Source: Micropterix aruncella (lineage: Eukaryota; Arthropoda; Insecta; Lepidoptera; Micropterigidae). Taken from it: 64,000 bases of DNA. The DNA is taken from the NCBI GenBank assembly GCA_944548615.1, contig OX155980.1:62555582-62619581 (forward strand), written 5' to 3'. Shown piece after piece: positions 19,301-31,362 of the stretch (position 1 is the first letter of the stretch; each line of letters opens with the position of its first letter). Made by a program: the position numbers and the translations under genes. The notes beneath the pieces were generated by a model. It did not search any database, was not told the DNA's origin, and saw nothing but the letters and a program-made list of their open reading frames with translations.

Positions 19301-20323
19301 AGTATAGATCAACATTATTTTTTTTTATTATTTATCTAGAAACGTAAACCACCGCCGATATTGTCTACAATATTAATGCCTTAATGGAGATGACATCGCC
19401 GGCAACACTCAGGTGGCGCTGATAGGTCCAAACTAATAGATATTTATTTGTTCTATTTTTTTTATAAAAGACAGATAGATTATTTAAAAAATCATTAATT
19501 TAACCAGTGTTAACAATAATAACATTCAATTATTAGTGCCATCTATCGCCTTTACATATAGGCTGTTTACGTCAAAGAAAAAATGCGTTAAGATAGAATG
19601 CCAGCTATTGTCTATTTGAAGTCTAATGAACTTTTTGTGTATTTGAACTTTAATGTGCTTATTTATTGCGTATTTAAATCTGGAAATCAAAATAAAAATT
19701 TACATCTTTATGTAAATAATACTAAAATAATAAGAACCATGATTTGAACATTCGTTTTATTATAATAATATTATTATTTCGAGATAGGATACTGTATAGG
19801 CGTGATTAAAATACTATCTATGAGGCGCCACAATTTTGCCATACCACGAACGCCGCCACACAGAATTTAAGAGAAATAATGAATCTTTGGAAATATGAGT
19901 GCCACTACACTCGTTCAGTCTAGTTCAAATATTCCGCACCGTCCGCCATCACAGGCAAGATGCACCGACTTTATACCTTCATCTTCAAGCATAGCGGTGT
20001 ACCAGATTTGAAGATGCGGTCGAGTTTCTCAAAGGCCGCCCACCACAATTGTATTCTTTTGTTGGTCTCTTTGGCGAAGCTAAGTCTACGGAACTCCTGC
20101 CCTAGGTATACTTATTCTCCACATTTTTGAGGATCGTATTCCCTATGGTCTCCGATGGCGGGTCAATATGGTCGGCATAACTTTGTTTTATCCTCGTTGT
20201 AATACCTCATTGAGGTCGCATTTTCTCAAGTTATTTGCCATGATGACTATATACAGAGGAGTTTTAATTAACCGGCATCCTTTAAGTGGCTAGATCCAGT
20301 ACGATCAAGTAAACAAAATTAAA
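19301..20323. other. intergenic, nothing recognised
   Basis: AT-rich. A GCCATCTATCG-type motif at about 19540 recurs at 12412 and near 20855. I see no coding region. Confidence 0.35.
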
Positions 20324-20327
20324 TTAA

Positions 20328-20761
20328 CCCTTGACTACACTCGCGGTTTTGGCACACGTATGTCCACTAGTGGGGTTGTTTTGTACCCCTTTTCTTTTTT
20401 ATGAAAATTTTAATATAAAGGAGAAATTATATATATTTCTTATTTTAGCATAGGAATAAAACGCTATTTGATATTATTCCAATTGGTAAAACATAACAAA
20501 ACTTATTTAAAATTTTAACAAAGACAACCGGAAATACCTACTACCTTTTTCAAATAAAAATACACAACCTTTAATCATGTTTAAATGTTTTTGCACTAGA
20601 AATAATAGTCGTTTCATAAAATAAATGATAAAATTAGGCCTACCTAATTTTAGAAACACGCTCTCTGCAGACGTGCAACACCGACACCCGCGCGACTACA
20701 GAATTAGAGTGTGAAATAGATCTCGTGGGGTACGTTTGTACCCCGCGTGTGTAGTCAAGGG
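20328..20761. mobile_element. piggyBac-type MITE, 434 bp, with TTAA target duplication
   Basis: Flanked by TTAA at 20324-20327 and 20762-20765. Terminal inverted repeats start CCCTTGACTACACTCGCGG on the left and are mirrored by CCGCGTGTGTAGTCAAGGG on the right, one mismatch apart. CCC ends and an exact TTAA duplication are diagnostic of the piggyBac superfamily. The interior is AT-rich and non-coding, so it depends on a transposase elsewhere. Confidence 0.9.
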
Positions 20762-20841
20762 TTAAAAAATGTGGAAAAAAATATAAAAACGAAAAATAAA
20801 ATGAACAACTTAACGTGTGAATATAAGTTTGACAAACGTTG

Positions 20842-20929
20842 AGCGCGCTGGGCCATCTAGAGGTAGTTAAAATATCGCCAATAAACAATATTTGCGACAT
20901 TTTACCTACCGCTAGATGGCGCATTGCGC
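20842..20929. repeat. imperfect hairpin with CCATCTAG motif in both arms
   Basis: The arm GGCCATCTAGAGGTAGTTAA pairs with the inverted TACCTACCGCTAGATGGCGC across a short A/T loop. Arms are about 35 bp with several mismatches. Possibly a tiny MITE. Confidence 0.5.
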
Positions 20930-21599
20930 AAAACGCTTTTTATACTTTTTTTTCATGACATTAAAGTCTTCACATTAAAAAAATATATATTTTTCTTTCG
21001 AAAAAACATTTTTTTTTTGTTTTTTTCCACAAATTTCCATCAATAGTTGCTTATTTGCTCGTACTGATTCACCAACTTCAAGGATGCCCGTTAATTAAAA
21101 CTCACCTATATATCATCTGCAAACCTTAGATGCGAGATGTGTTATCTGTTAATCCATCTTGAACATTTTGGTAACATCCTCTTTTTGGTGAAGTTTCGGG
21201 AATTACATTTCCTATCTCACTCCTTACCCCAATCGCTTGCTTTAGTTTCGTGAGTACACACTTAGACCAACCATCGTTGACACAGCATACCGAGTTGGAA
21301 CAGTAGCGCACTCTCGAGTGCCAAGGCATTGCAGGGATAGGGTGCGAGGAAAGTGAGCAGAGGGATACAATGTAGTTATCGTTACGCGCGGGTGGTGGTT
21401 GTCGAATTTCTCAAACGTTTAAATATCTGCGTTAGCGGAGTGGCGGCCATATACAAATTTTATTTAACGGCAGCACGGTTTGTTAGGACTCGTGATGTCG
21501 CTCGCTTCTATTTAAATTTTGTTCTGCTGCCTGTATACTGTGTCGTTGTGGCTTCATATTAATATGTCAAGCAGAAACTTGGCAACGCTGTAGGGAATA
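20930..21599. other. intergenic, nothing recognised
   Basis: Contains short open frames at 21126-21329 (-) and 21353-21562 (+) without recognisable motifs. Confidence 0.3.
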
Positions 21600-21735
21600 A
21601 AAACCTGCCAGGTTTAACCAAGTCAAACGCCTTCTCGTAGTCGACGAATGCCAGAGCGGTTTGTTATATTCTTCAATCTCCCGCAAAATTTGTCTGACCG
21701 AGTTTATGTGATCTACAGTACTGAAATCGGTCTAT
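21600..21735 (-). pseudogene. RTE-like reverse transcriptase fragment
   Basis: The minus strand reads TDFSTVDHINSVRQILREIE, EYNKPL and, after a frameshift, AFVDYEKAFDLVKP. These are conserved blocks (FSTxDHI and the xxDYEKAFD catalytic Asp motif) of RTE/BovB-type reverse transcriptases. Only this short piece is recognisable. Confidence 0.7.
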
Positions 21736-23805
21736 CATTAATTACAAAACCTTTGAATCACTATCCAAGTTTTGCCGCTGAAACATTCTCCGCAGATATT
21801 AAGTATCTATCCTAACCGCACTCTTTTTTGTCTAAACGGTGTCAACTCTCACTTTTTAGAATGGTTATTATGTGTAGGTACACTCGATAAGGACCCAATC
21901 AGGTGTTCAGAAATTCCTATTTCCCACGAGTCAAAATAAAAGAAATACAATTTGGGAGATTTTGTATTTAATGAATGCTTATTTACAACACTGTTACATA
22001 CAACAAACTTCATTGCCTCAAAATATCTTACATTGGTTAAACAATATAACAGACTTTCGACAACCTCACTAACGATACGATACGCACAAATATTGCAATG
22101 ATCTTTCTGAAACAATATTGTTAGTCCGGGAGCCAACAATAGTTCAATTTGGCATCGGGCACACGAGTCAAACCGCTCATTACTCTCACTCCGCTTATTA
22201 CGGTATCATTTATTTTCATACTAAATAGACAAGAATTTTGTTATATATTTAGGTATTAGCGACCAAGAAGGCAACGCACTTTGCAGACAGCAGCATTTTT
22301 TTTTCAGGACTAGTGTCGTCTGCCTAGTTTTTATCGCTGTCTAACTACTAATCTTTGGAGATTGTACAACATGTTTTGAGATATTTGTCGATCTTTGATT
22401 TTAGTCGGCGAATACCAGACTGACAGTCTAATGGCTCGTGCCCTTAAACTCTTTCTGCAAATAATGCACCCCGGAATATATAATAAAATAGAGGAGTGAC
22501 TCTACTCATGTTTGATGGTTTGTTTGAATAGTGTATTTAAGTTACTACACATAAGACACTGCTTCTGATTGATTTCACTCGTGTGCTCGATGACTTGTCA
22601 ACTGGGCGGCCCGGGTCTACATTCTCCGACAGCAATGCGCAAATTATAAACTTTAAAAAATTCTTTCTCCTTAACAATTTTTTCAGTCATTCAGATTATT
22701 ATTTTTTTTTTATTTAATTCTGACAATACACCATTCGCAAACAGCCATAAGGCCCCATGATTACACAATCTATTTTACAAACGTGCCCCCGAGCTTTAGA
22801 AGGAGCCAAATCAGAGAGTGGAAATCTTTGTAAAAGGAACAAGAAAGTATACATTACATTAGATTTGGAAAAGACCTTTGAGGCACCGCACAGCGATAAC
22901 ATTTGTTCGTATTCATTTTGACAAGTCTGACAAGCGACTTAACACCGAACACCATGCAGCTTATAAACTGCCACCCCTCGGAAGCCAAAGACAAGACGTG
23001 TGATTTACACAGTCTAAAGCTTTCGCCAGATCCCATAAATTAAGATAAAATTTACAAGTGAATTGCGGTGCCTTGAAGTTTATCTACGCAGTTTTCGAAA
23101 CAGTTTTTTTTTTAAATCGAACAGATCAACACTGTGTTTAACTCAATAAATACCGTCATCTCTATCTATTTATTATCCTTTAAATTTATAATACATGTTA
23201 TTTTGAGTTTCAAACGAGCCCTACCATTAATAATTTATTTTTTCCAAACACATACGATTATATATTAAGTAACTTAATTAACTTGCTTAAGTTAGCACTA
23301 GAGGTTATACAGTAGTAATAGCATTACGAGGTACTAACGTATGAATATATAAACCTGGCATTCAATATGATTTGTGGCCAAAATCCAATTTAGTTTTTGC
23401 AACGGAGAAGAAAAACAACACCGCTGGGAGAGAGTGTATATCTGTAAAATAGTATATCTGTAATACATAGATAAACTGAAATATGACTTTCGAATCAATA
23501 TTTTTAAAAATCACATGTATTGAATATTTTTAAAAATTACCACAGTGAAAATAAATGGTCATTGCACGCTAACACACATGCGAAATATGACTGAATCGAT
23601 ACAGAAAAAAAATCCCTGTGAAATGTATATTGTGCTTTCTATATATTTATACGTCAATGGTCAGAGATCACTCTGGACTATCGATATTTAGAATCGTTAT
23701 TGTGAATGAAGATATTTAGAATCGTTATACTTATTCTGGTGGGTTTGTATTATAGTCCTTCGTCATAGACGCAGTATTCGCAATTTAAAAATAATAAATA
23801 AAAAG
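21736..23805. other. intergenic, nothing recognised
   Basis: AT-rich, with short local duplications (ATATTTAGAATCGTTAT at about 23684 and 23710; ATATTTTTAAAAAT at about 23500 and 23525). No gene or transposon end that I can support. Confidence 0.35.
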
Positions 23806-24690
23806 AAACGGAGCTGCTGTAAAAATTAATCGACAAAGATGGGGCCCTTAGTTGTCGGTTTTATTTAATTTGTTCTTTCTCCCTGGAGATATAGATAGGA
23901 ATGGTTAATTCTACAATAAGAACCATCGTCCGGACTAGAAGAACCACCTCCTGTGTAACAACACAGGGAAGTAGAAAAGTTCGCAAACTAACATAGAGAT
24001 GGCGTTCTAATCAGAAAATGGCTATGTTGTTTAAATTTAGAATCCTCGAAGAAGTGATCTTTTTGAATATAAACAAATCATGCAGTGGTTAAATTCTTGA
24101 CAAAAGAGGTGAAAACACCGGCATTCGATCCCACTTGCGGGTTGTTTATGGGACCGGTGCTCCTTTGTATTCTACTGTGACATTCTGGGCATGCCAATTC
24201 AATTTCGGAAGTCACTAATTGAACGCTCGTTTGATTGGAGATGACTTGGTCGAAAAGATTGAAGACCTCATTTAGAGAACGGTGAGGGGTGTCAATTGCT
24301 ACAAGCGAACTTGCCACCACAGGGAGTTATAACGACACTGGCCATTCCGTCTCCCATGGAGTGAACGTAGACTTTGAGGACAACACAATCCAGTCGAAAA
24401 ACGCTAACGGCAAGTAAGAATCCGATGCCTTACCTCGAGGCACTGGGAAGTGCTACCCAGCGGGTTTCCTTGTGCCCTTATTACCAGATTTGGACGAATT
24501 TATCCATCCTCCAGTCTGGTCCCAGAACAAGGAGAACAATCGGTTGACTAAGAAACAGTTAGCTGAGACCCTAAACTGAGACTCTACCCTAAATGTGTAG
24601 TTCTCCACGTTGGAAGAAGTAATCCAAACACATCACTGGGTTCGGTTATACTCCACAAGGACTTGGAAATAACAATAAGAGAGCTCAAAT
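23806..24690 (-). pseudogene. decayed fragments, probably of the RLE retrotransposon family
   Basis: At about 23900 the sequence GGTTAATTCTACAATAAGAA matches the endonuclease region of the RLE retrotransposon at 26704-27216. At about 23817, AAACGGAGCTGC matches that family's 3' tail. A minus-strand open frame at 24078-24320 includes ELACPECHSRIQR and may be another part of the same family, but I could not confirm this. Confidence 0.4.
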
Positions 24691-24808
24691 GGAAGCATCA
24701 CATTACAACGATTGCAAAAAGAGCAAACTCGTAGTTGTAAGTACATCATCCGCAAAGCTCAAGTCCAGAATTGTTCTTGAAAATACAAAAGACATCGCTG
24801 CTGCAAAG

Positions 24809-25183
<375 letters not shown>

Positions 25184-25200
25184 GATTTTACAAAAAACCA

Positions 25201-25339
<139 letters not shown>

Positions 25340-25340
25340 C

Positions 25341-26032
<692 letters not shown>

Positions 26033-26179
26033 TAGAGAAATGGGTTAATAATATTTTGCAATATCGTTATAAATGCACTATAACCGACCTTGAAAAACAT
26101 TATTAATAATGATTTTTAAATGAAAAATATTAATAAGCTTTTAATGAATATGTCTGAACAAATATAATTACTGTATTAA

Positions 26180-26490
26180 TTTTTGCCTATTAAGACCGGG
26201 ACCCTTGCAAGCGCCTAAAATATTTATAAAAGCCAACTCCCAAGATTTAACGTCTCTTTCTTTAGCGTTATCGCCAAGGCACTTAATAATTTTTACTTTA
26301 AAACAATTATCAAAAGTTAAATTGTGTGCCTTAGCATGCAATGCTATTGGAAGTTGGCTTTCATTGCCTACGCTGGCCCTGTGATTATTTAACCTAATGC
26401 TAAGAGGTGTAGTTGTTTCCCCCAATATAAAATGCATTGCAGGTCTGGCAAAGTAATTGATATACAATATTTTTTGAAATGCAACTACTA
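26180..26490 (-). pseudogene. GIY-YIG endonuclease fragment (Penelope-like element)
   Basis: The minus strand reads SIRLNNHRAS, LPIALHAKAHNLTFDN, CLGDNAKERDVKSWELAFIN and GACKGPGLN. Just upstream, in another frame, are CQTCNAFYIGG, i.e. the Cys-pair and YIG motif. This is the C-terminal GIY-YIG nuclease of Penelope-like retroelements, shifted by at least one frameshift. The reverse transcriptase is not present. Confidence 0.7.
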
Positions 26491-26703
26491 TTAAAAGTGC
26501 CTTATTAATTTATTATATATATATATATATATATAATAAAATAAATAAATACAAACGGAGCTGCCATGGAATTCACCGACCGGAGTCGGGCCCATCATAA
26601 TACTATTTTTTTTTTTTACACTTCTGGGGGGTGAGCAGTGGATTCCGGACTTACGAACCGGCTGTGGTAGGTTTAGGACAGCTGTCTTGCCACATGTGAG
26701 CGT

Positions 26704-27216
26704 TCACCTTACCACCCATTCACTCCCCCTTCGAAGCCATAGAATTTGAGATGCGCAAATCGCAGTTTTAGATAATTTTTCTAAGAAAGAGTTGATTATT
26801 TTTCTGGAAAGGCCAAGATCTTTAAAGAGGTGAAATAGAGATTTAGCTGGCAGGCCACGAGCGCCAACTTCCACCGCGTGAAGGTGAACAGTGAAGCCGT
26901 TCCGGGTTACGGCATTTGCAAGATCATGGTATTTATTTAATTTGTACTCGTGGTCTTTTGGGATATTTGATTCCCATGGAACAGTTAATTCTACAATAAG
27001 AGCCACCTTCCGAGATAGAGAGTAAAGAGTTATATCTGGACGGAGTGCTGTGCATCCGAGACTTTCAGGGAATTTATACTGCTTAGAGACCGAATCAACC
27101 TCCAGAATCCAATCTGTAGCTTTCTCGATTATTGAGAAAGGTTTTGTAGTTAAATGTTTTTTGCCTTTAGAGCCATCCCGCACAAACTGTATTGGGGGTT
27201 TGGAGGATACTGTCAA
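26704..27216 (-). CDS. restriction-like endonuclease part of RLE retrotransposon copy 1
   Basis: 170 codons in the same frame as the RT ORF and three bases after its stop, so this is the C-terminus of one protein. It shows the PD-(D/E)xK-type core RPDITLYS...VALIVELTVPWE, then KYHDLANAV and VEVGARGLPAKSLF. The catalytic Asp and Glu are present. Known role in this group: nicking the DNA target before target-primed reverse transcription. The apparent initiator is a TTG in the middle of the protein, so it is not a real start. Copy 2 has AAG where this copy has the TAG stop. Confidence 0.85.
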   Translation of the reverse strand: MTVSSKPPIQFVRDGSKGKKHLTTKPFSIIEKATDWILEVDSVSKQYKFPESLGCTALRPDITLYSLSRKVALIVELTVPWESNIPKDHEYKLNKYHDLANAVTRNGFTVHLHAVEVGARGLPAKSLFHLFKDLGLSRKIINSFLEKLSKTAICASQILWLRRGSEWVVR

Positions 27217-27219
27217 ACC

Positions 27220-28860
27220 CTAGTTGGCACGAGCCACTGAGAGACTAATTACCTCGCGAATAACAGCGAGAACTTTGTCATGGCGGTAAGTGTACCGTCC
27301 TTGATCTAAGGCCACCTTGCAGCCAGCTAGAATGTGTCTAGCTGTGCAAGGGGTATTGCTACAGAGGGGACAAGAACTATCCTCGTCAAAGCTCCAACGA
27401 GCGAGGTTACTGGGGTCTGGAAGTGTATGCTGAAAGGCATTCAAATAAAATTTCAGCATCTCTGGCGTCCAGTCATAGAGCATTACCTTCCAGTGCATTG
27501 GAGGCGGAATGCAAAAGTCCCCAATTGTTGTCCAATCATTCTGGCATTGAAGGCCAATAGCATGAGCCATACTCTTGCTGTCGTAATCTCCCCGCAAAAG
27601 AGACTTCTTCAAGTCCACGTCGCTCGTGGTTGTACTGCCATACCCCAGACCAGTGCCGTTCTGGCTGATTCCAGTAAGGAACTTTTTGTGGAAGTCTACG
27701 CGGGCTTGTAGTTCATTTGAATCACTACGGCCACTTATTACGTGCTTCGATATTGCCGGATCTTTGGAATTGCACAGAATCGAATTTTTGGTTATTCTGG
27801 AGTTGGCGTAGAGCAGAGAGGGCAGTTTAAGCGCTAGCCCAAAATTTTGTTTGGACCTGAAGAGAGTCGAGGGGTCAGCTGGTTTGGCTAAGGACAGCCA
27901 GGATTTTAAACTAGCTGTCACCAGCGCATCTAGACGGGACAGTTGGGTTTTGGTAAAATCGTAAATAAGAAAGGGCCATGACAAATGTGACGTTAGATAA
28001 TTGTCATAGATCCAGGCCTTACGAGGGCCAGAAATTAGCAAGGCATCTATTTTCGCCAGGCAACTTTTGAAATGCTCTATAACATGATCGCCCGAGACGT
28101 CTTTTCCCTGATGGGTGATTTTTCTGCCGAGGAATTTGAAATGATTGTTTGGGTCTATAAGGGAGATATTAGAGCCCTTATAGACCAATTTGGGGTCATA
28201 GGATGTAAATTTTGTGCCCATGCGGGCGAGTCCAAGGCAAAAACATTTGGAGGGCTTCACTTTTATACAGCCTGACCAGTCGCAGAAAAGCTCCACTTTC
28301 TGTAATAGCAGGGAAAGCTGCTTGGGGCTTCTGGTGATGAAAGTTAGGTCGTCGGCAAAAGCGAGGCACGACGAGGTGTATTGGCCGTCTGTTTTAAAAC
28401 GGTAGCCCCACTTCCTGTCAAACTGGGTCAGGCTTTCCAGAAGTATATTAAAAACTATATTAAAAATCGTCGGGGAGAGGCAACAGCCCTGAAATAGTCC
28501 AATTGAATATGGTATAGAGCGGGTAGTCCATTCTTGCGTTTTAACATGGAAAGTCAGACAGTTGTAGTAGGAGGCTACAATGTCACGCACGACTGGTGGG
28601 AAGTTGTACCAGCGGAGTGCAAAGTGGAGGAGACTGTGTCGGACTGACCCAAAGGCATTCTCTAGGTCGAGCCAGCATACATTGATTTGGCGTTCGTGCT
28701 GTCTCGCATCCTTGATGGCAGCAGCCAGGAGAGAGTTGTGCTCGAGGCAGCCCGAGACGCCGCGCATGAAGCCTTTTTGAACTGATACTCCAAGGTACTC
28801 ATTCCGGTGCATGAATTCGCTCATCCTCGTGTGGACTATGCTAAAAAAGATTTTGGCCAC
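27220..28860 (-). CDS. reverse transcriptase of RLE retrotransposon copy 1
   Basis: 546 open codons, and the frame continues upstream without a Met to about 28970 (SGVVPQNFGRATVILIPKV and KDARPIALTDTVAK). Polymerase motifs are intact: DLENAFGSVRH (motif A), GLFQGCCLSPTIFN (motif B), LAFADDLTF (motif C, FADD). A CCHC zinc knuckle, CPLCSNTPC...HILAGC, follows near the C-terminus. The frame ends at a TAG at 27220-27222 that interrupts the link to the endonuclease. Integrity of most of the frame suggests a fairly recent insertion, but the stop and the 5' loss make it non-functional. Confidence 0.9.
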   Translation of the reverse strand: MAKIFFSIVHTRMSEFMHRNEYLGVSVQKGFMRGVSGCLEHNSLLAAAIKDARQHERQINVCWLDLENAFGSVRHSLLHFALRWYNFPPVVRDIVASYYNCLTFHVKTQEWTTRSIPYSIGLFQGCCLSPTIFNIVFNILLESLTQFDRKWGYRFKTDGQYTSSCLAFADDLTFITRSPKQLSLLLQKVELFCDWSGCIKVKPSKCFCLGLARMGTKFTSYDPKLVYKGSNISLIDPNNHFKFLGRKITHQGKDVSGDHVIEHFKSCLAKIDALLISGPRKAWIYDNYLTSHLSWPFLIYDFTKTQLSRLDALVTASLKSWLSLAKPADPSTLFRSKQNFGLALKLPSLLYANSRITKNSILCNSKDPAISKHVISGRSDSNELQARVDFHKKFLTGISQNGTGLGYGSTTTSDVDLKKSLLRGDYDSKSMAHAIGLQCQNDWTTIGDFCIPPPMHWKVMLYDWTPEMLKFYLNAFQHTLPDPSNLARWSFDEDSSCPLCSNTPCTARHILAGCKVALDQGRYTYRHDKVLAVIREVISLSVARAN

Positions 28861-28985
28861 AGTGTCTGTGAGAGCAATGGGCCGAGCGTCCTTTGGTCCG
28901 GTGCAAACTGGGACCTTCGGAATTAAGATGACTGTCGCTCGGCCAAAATTCTGTGGGACTACACCGCTGTGATGTATATGTATAC

Positions 28986-29017
<32 letters not shown>

Positions 29018-29159
29018 TACCTCAGGGACATTCATTGAAGCTCATAAGCGCCTCATTCAAGAGCAATTTTAAGTGAAGTGGTAAGATCGACCAAAATAAA
29101 TTAATTCAAAAACAGACTCGATAAATATATGTACTCAAAAAAACACAAATTTGAGCTCA

Positions 29160-29343
29160 TCACCTTAAGCTGGCCCAAGAGCTAAAAATAATAACAATAA
29201 TAATAAAGTGACATATGCCACTTACGGATAGACTTTAGGGGAGTCCATACAGTCCCTCTGAATTAAGGCTGCTTTAGCCCTGCACCTGGACCGGACCCTG
29301 ACCAGTAAATTCCAAGGCAGCTCCGTTTGAATTTATTATTTAT
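29160..29343 (+). mobile_element. 3' tail related to the RLE retrotransposon, opposite strand
   Basis: CCAAGGCAGCTCCGTTTGAA followed by TTTATTATTTATTTG matches the 3' terminus of the RLE element (GGCAGCTCCGTTTGTATTTA) but on the plus strand. The upstream GACCGGACCCTGACCAG part is diverged. It may be a tail-only insertion or a SINE that shares this tail. Confidence 0.5.
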
Positions 29344-30081
29344 TTGTTGGGATGATGACCATGAATAAAAATAGTACAGAAAGTCAACTTCGAAGATTTA
29401 AAGCTACTGTTTTAAACTGCTTTAAGCAAACTATTTGACCAAAAAATTCAATGTGATAAATATCAGTTATATGGTAAAAACTAACAAATGAAAACATATA
29501 ACTAGTTTTGTCCTCTATGTGTCTGACAGATACTTCTGTATGTGTCAGATACGCACAATGTGACGCACATAATACATGTTAATGGAATCGTTTTGAATTT
29601 ATGTATGAAGTAGACCTAATATACGTTATTATTCATGTGGTAAAGGCCAAGATACATGGGTAAAATGAAATAAGTACAGGATGTGGTAGCGAATGACTAC
29701 GATTAGTTTTATTCACCCTGTGTATATCAACATGAAAGTCAATGGACTTTTTGAAATCCTTCTCTATGCAGCGAATAAAAATGAGGTAAAGTTGTAATAG
29801 ACAAAAGTATTGCACGCAACAAACCCACTGTATATCAACTAATAATAAATTTTATAAATATCTTGCCAACAAATGCACCAACCAAATATTTTATGACTTT
29901 TCTCCAAGTATTTTACAACATTTTATGTGAATAAAAAAAACATGAATTCAATCATGATAAAATAACACTCTCAAATCGTGAGAAGCTCTTTTTGCATCAA
30001 AATAATGTAAGTACAAAATAACGTTCAGTGCTGCGACATATATAATCGATCGGTCCTATTTATTTGTTTGTGTGTAATATC
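29344..30081. other. intergenic, nothing recognised
   Basis: AT-rich sequence without motif-bearing ORFs or clear repeat ends. Confidence 0.35.
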
Positions 30082-30742
30082 CAGCGATGCACAGACCGCG
30101 GCCCGCGGGCCGCATGCGGCCCGCCGACACTTTGTGGGCGGACCCCGTCCTCGAAATTATTTGAAAAATATTTTTTCAATATACATAGGTAGAAAACTGT
30201 GCACGCTCGCCGAGCGCCTCACCGCTACGACGTCTCGTTCGCACTTCGCAAACATTTTCAATAATGAATAATGCTAATAAATGTAAGAACCGAAATCGTC
30301 TTAACAACGAAAATCTTGAAGGCATTTTTGCGCTTAGCCACTACTAAAGTGACCCCTAACATTCAAAAAATTGTGTCTTCTACACAATGTCATGTATCTA
30401 ACTAAGAATAAAATTTATTCTTAGTTAGATATATAGAATATTCTTAGTTAGATAATAGAATAGAATACATGTTATTCCTAGTATATTATACTGTAATATG
30501 GATAACAATGATACGTATTTGTAATCTAAAATTTTCCATTCTTTAACTATTGTATTGGCACTGATATATTTTATATTATTATTATGACATTGATACACGT
30601 GAGGTTGAATGATCCAAATTTTCAAAGAAGCAGAAAATAAATAATTATTCGAAGACCATAACCATAACATTGTTTCATAGGCCCTCCGTTAGTTGGAAGA
30701 AGGTGATGCGGCCCTCAAGTAGAAAAAGTCTGTGCATCGCTG
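30082..30742. mobile_element. hAT Charlie-type MITE, 661 bp
   Basis: Terminal inverted repeats CAGCGATGCACAGAC at 30082-30096 and 30728-30742 are perfect over 15 bp. The sub-terminal GCGGCCCGCGGGCCGCATGC is characteristic of Charlie-like hAT elements. The flanks, GTAATATC and GTAATTAT, agree at 5 of 8 positions and may be a decayed 8-bp target duplication. No coding capacity is seen. Confidence 0.85.
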
Positions 30743-30824
30743 GTAATTATCCATATGTCTAAAAGAAACTTGCATATTTTCAATCTTTATATCGAACTAC
30801 ATGCATAATATGCGTGGATACAAG

Positions 30825-31362
30825 GGTGACCCAAAAGTGGAGGGAGAAACGGTAGGGGAACGAGTTCTCGCTGGCTAGGTGTTGTCGTGGCAACTCTCGT
30901 GAGTCAGTTTACGAAGTGTCGTCGCCTTGAGACCACGCATTCGTGCTTAGCAGTATTTTAACCTCATCAACGAAAACATGACATGGCTGAAAGTGAGGCG
31001 GAAAAAAAAATGTTTTCTGTGGGGGAAAACGACTGCTGAAACTTTGTAATGCTTTAAACATCTTACAAGGGAAAGCTCGTGTCTGCGACTGGTTTTCGAA
31101 GTTTCAAAGAGGGAAATGACAATTTAAGACCAACCTCGTCCCGGGTGCCCCTAAACTTCAAGGACTGACGACAATGTTAAAAAAATCAACACCCTCAACC
31201 GTGAAGATCATCATCGAACAATTGATCGAGTCCCTGATATATCTAGAATGTCATAGAGTTCAATTCAATCTGGATTTTAATGGAGGATTTGCACATGAGA
31301 AGAGTTGCAGTTAAACTTGTTCTTGATCTCCTCACTGAAGGTTAAAAGAAGCACCGATTCCA
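30825..31362 (+). pseudogene. mariner transposase N-terminal remnant, cut by assembly gap
   Basis: In shifting frames the plus strand shows TFEMLKHLTRESS-like and VFEVSKRE, then TSRTDDNVKKINTLNREDHH and MRRVAVKLV-like blocks: the two helix-turn-helix domains of a mariner transposase. It is distinct from the mariner at 15978. Frameshifts and stops are frequent. The sequence runs into a run of Ns at 31363, so any catalytic part is not visible. Confidence 0.7.

Larger units (their letters stand above)
26536..28974 (-). mobile_element. non-LTR retrotransposon with restriction-like endonuclease, copy 1
   Basis: About 2.4 kb covering most of the reverse transcriptase, the endonuclease and the 3' tail. 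The tail ends in a TAAATAAATA-type repeat near 26536-26550. The 5' end is replaced by a (TATATG)n microsatellite at about 28974-29015. RT coding and endonuclease coding are separated only by one in-frame stop. Target-primed elements with this domain order belong to the R2/NeSL/Utopia group; I favour NeSL/Utopia-like but cannot fix the clade. A second copy is at 56872-58880, and fragments lie at 35705-36045 and 37291-37862. Confidence 0.85.
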
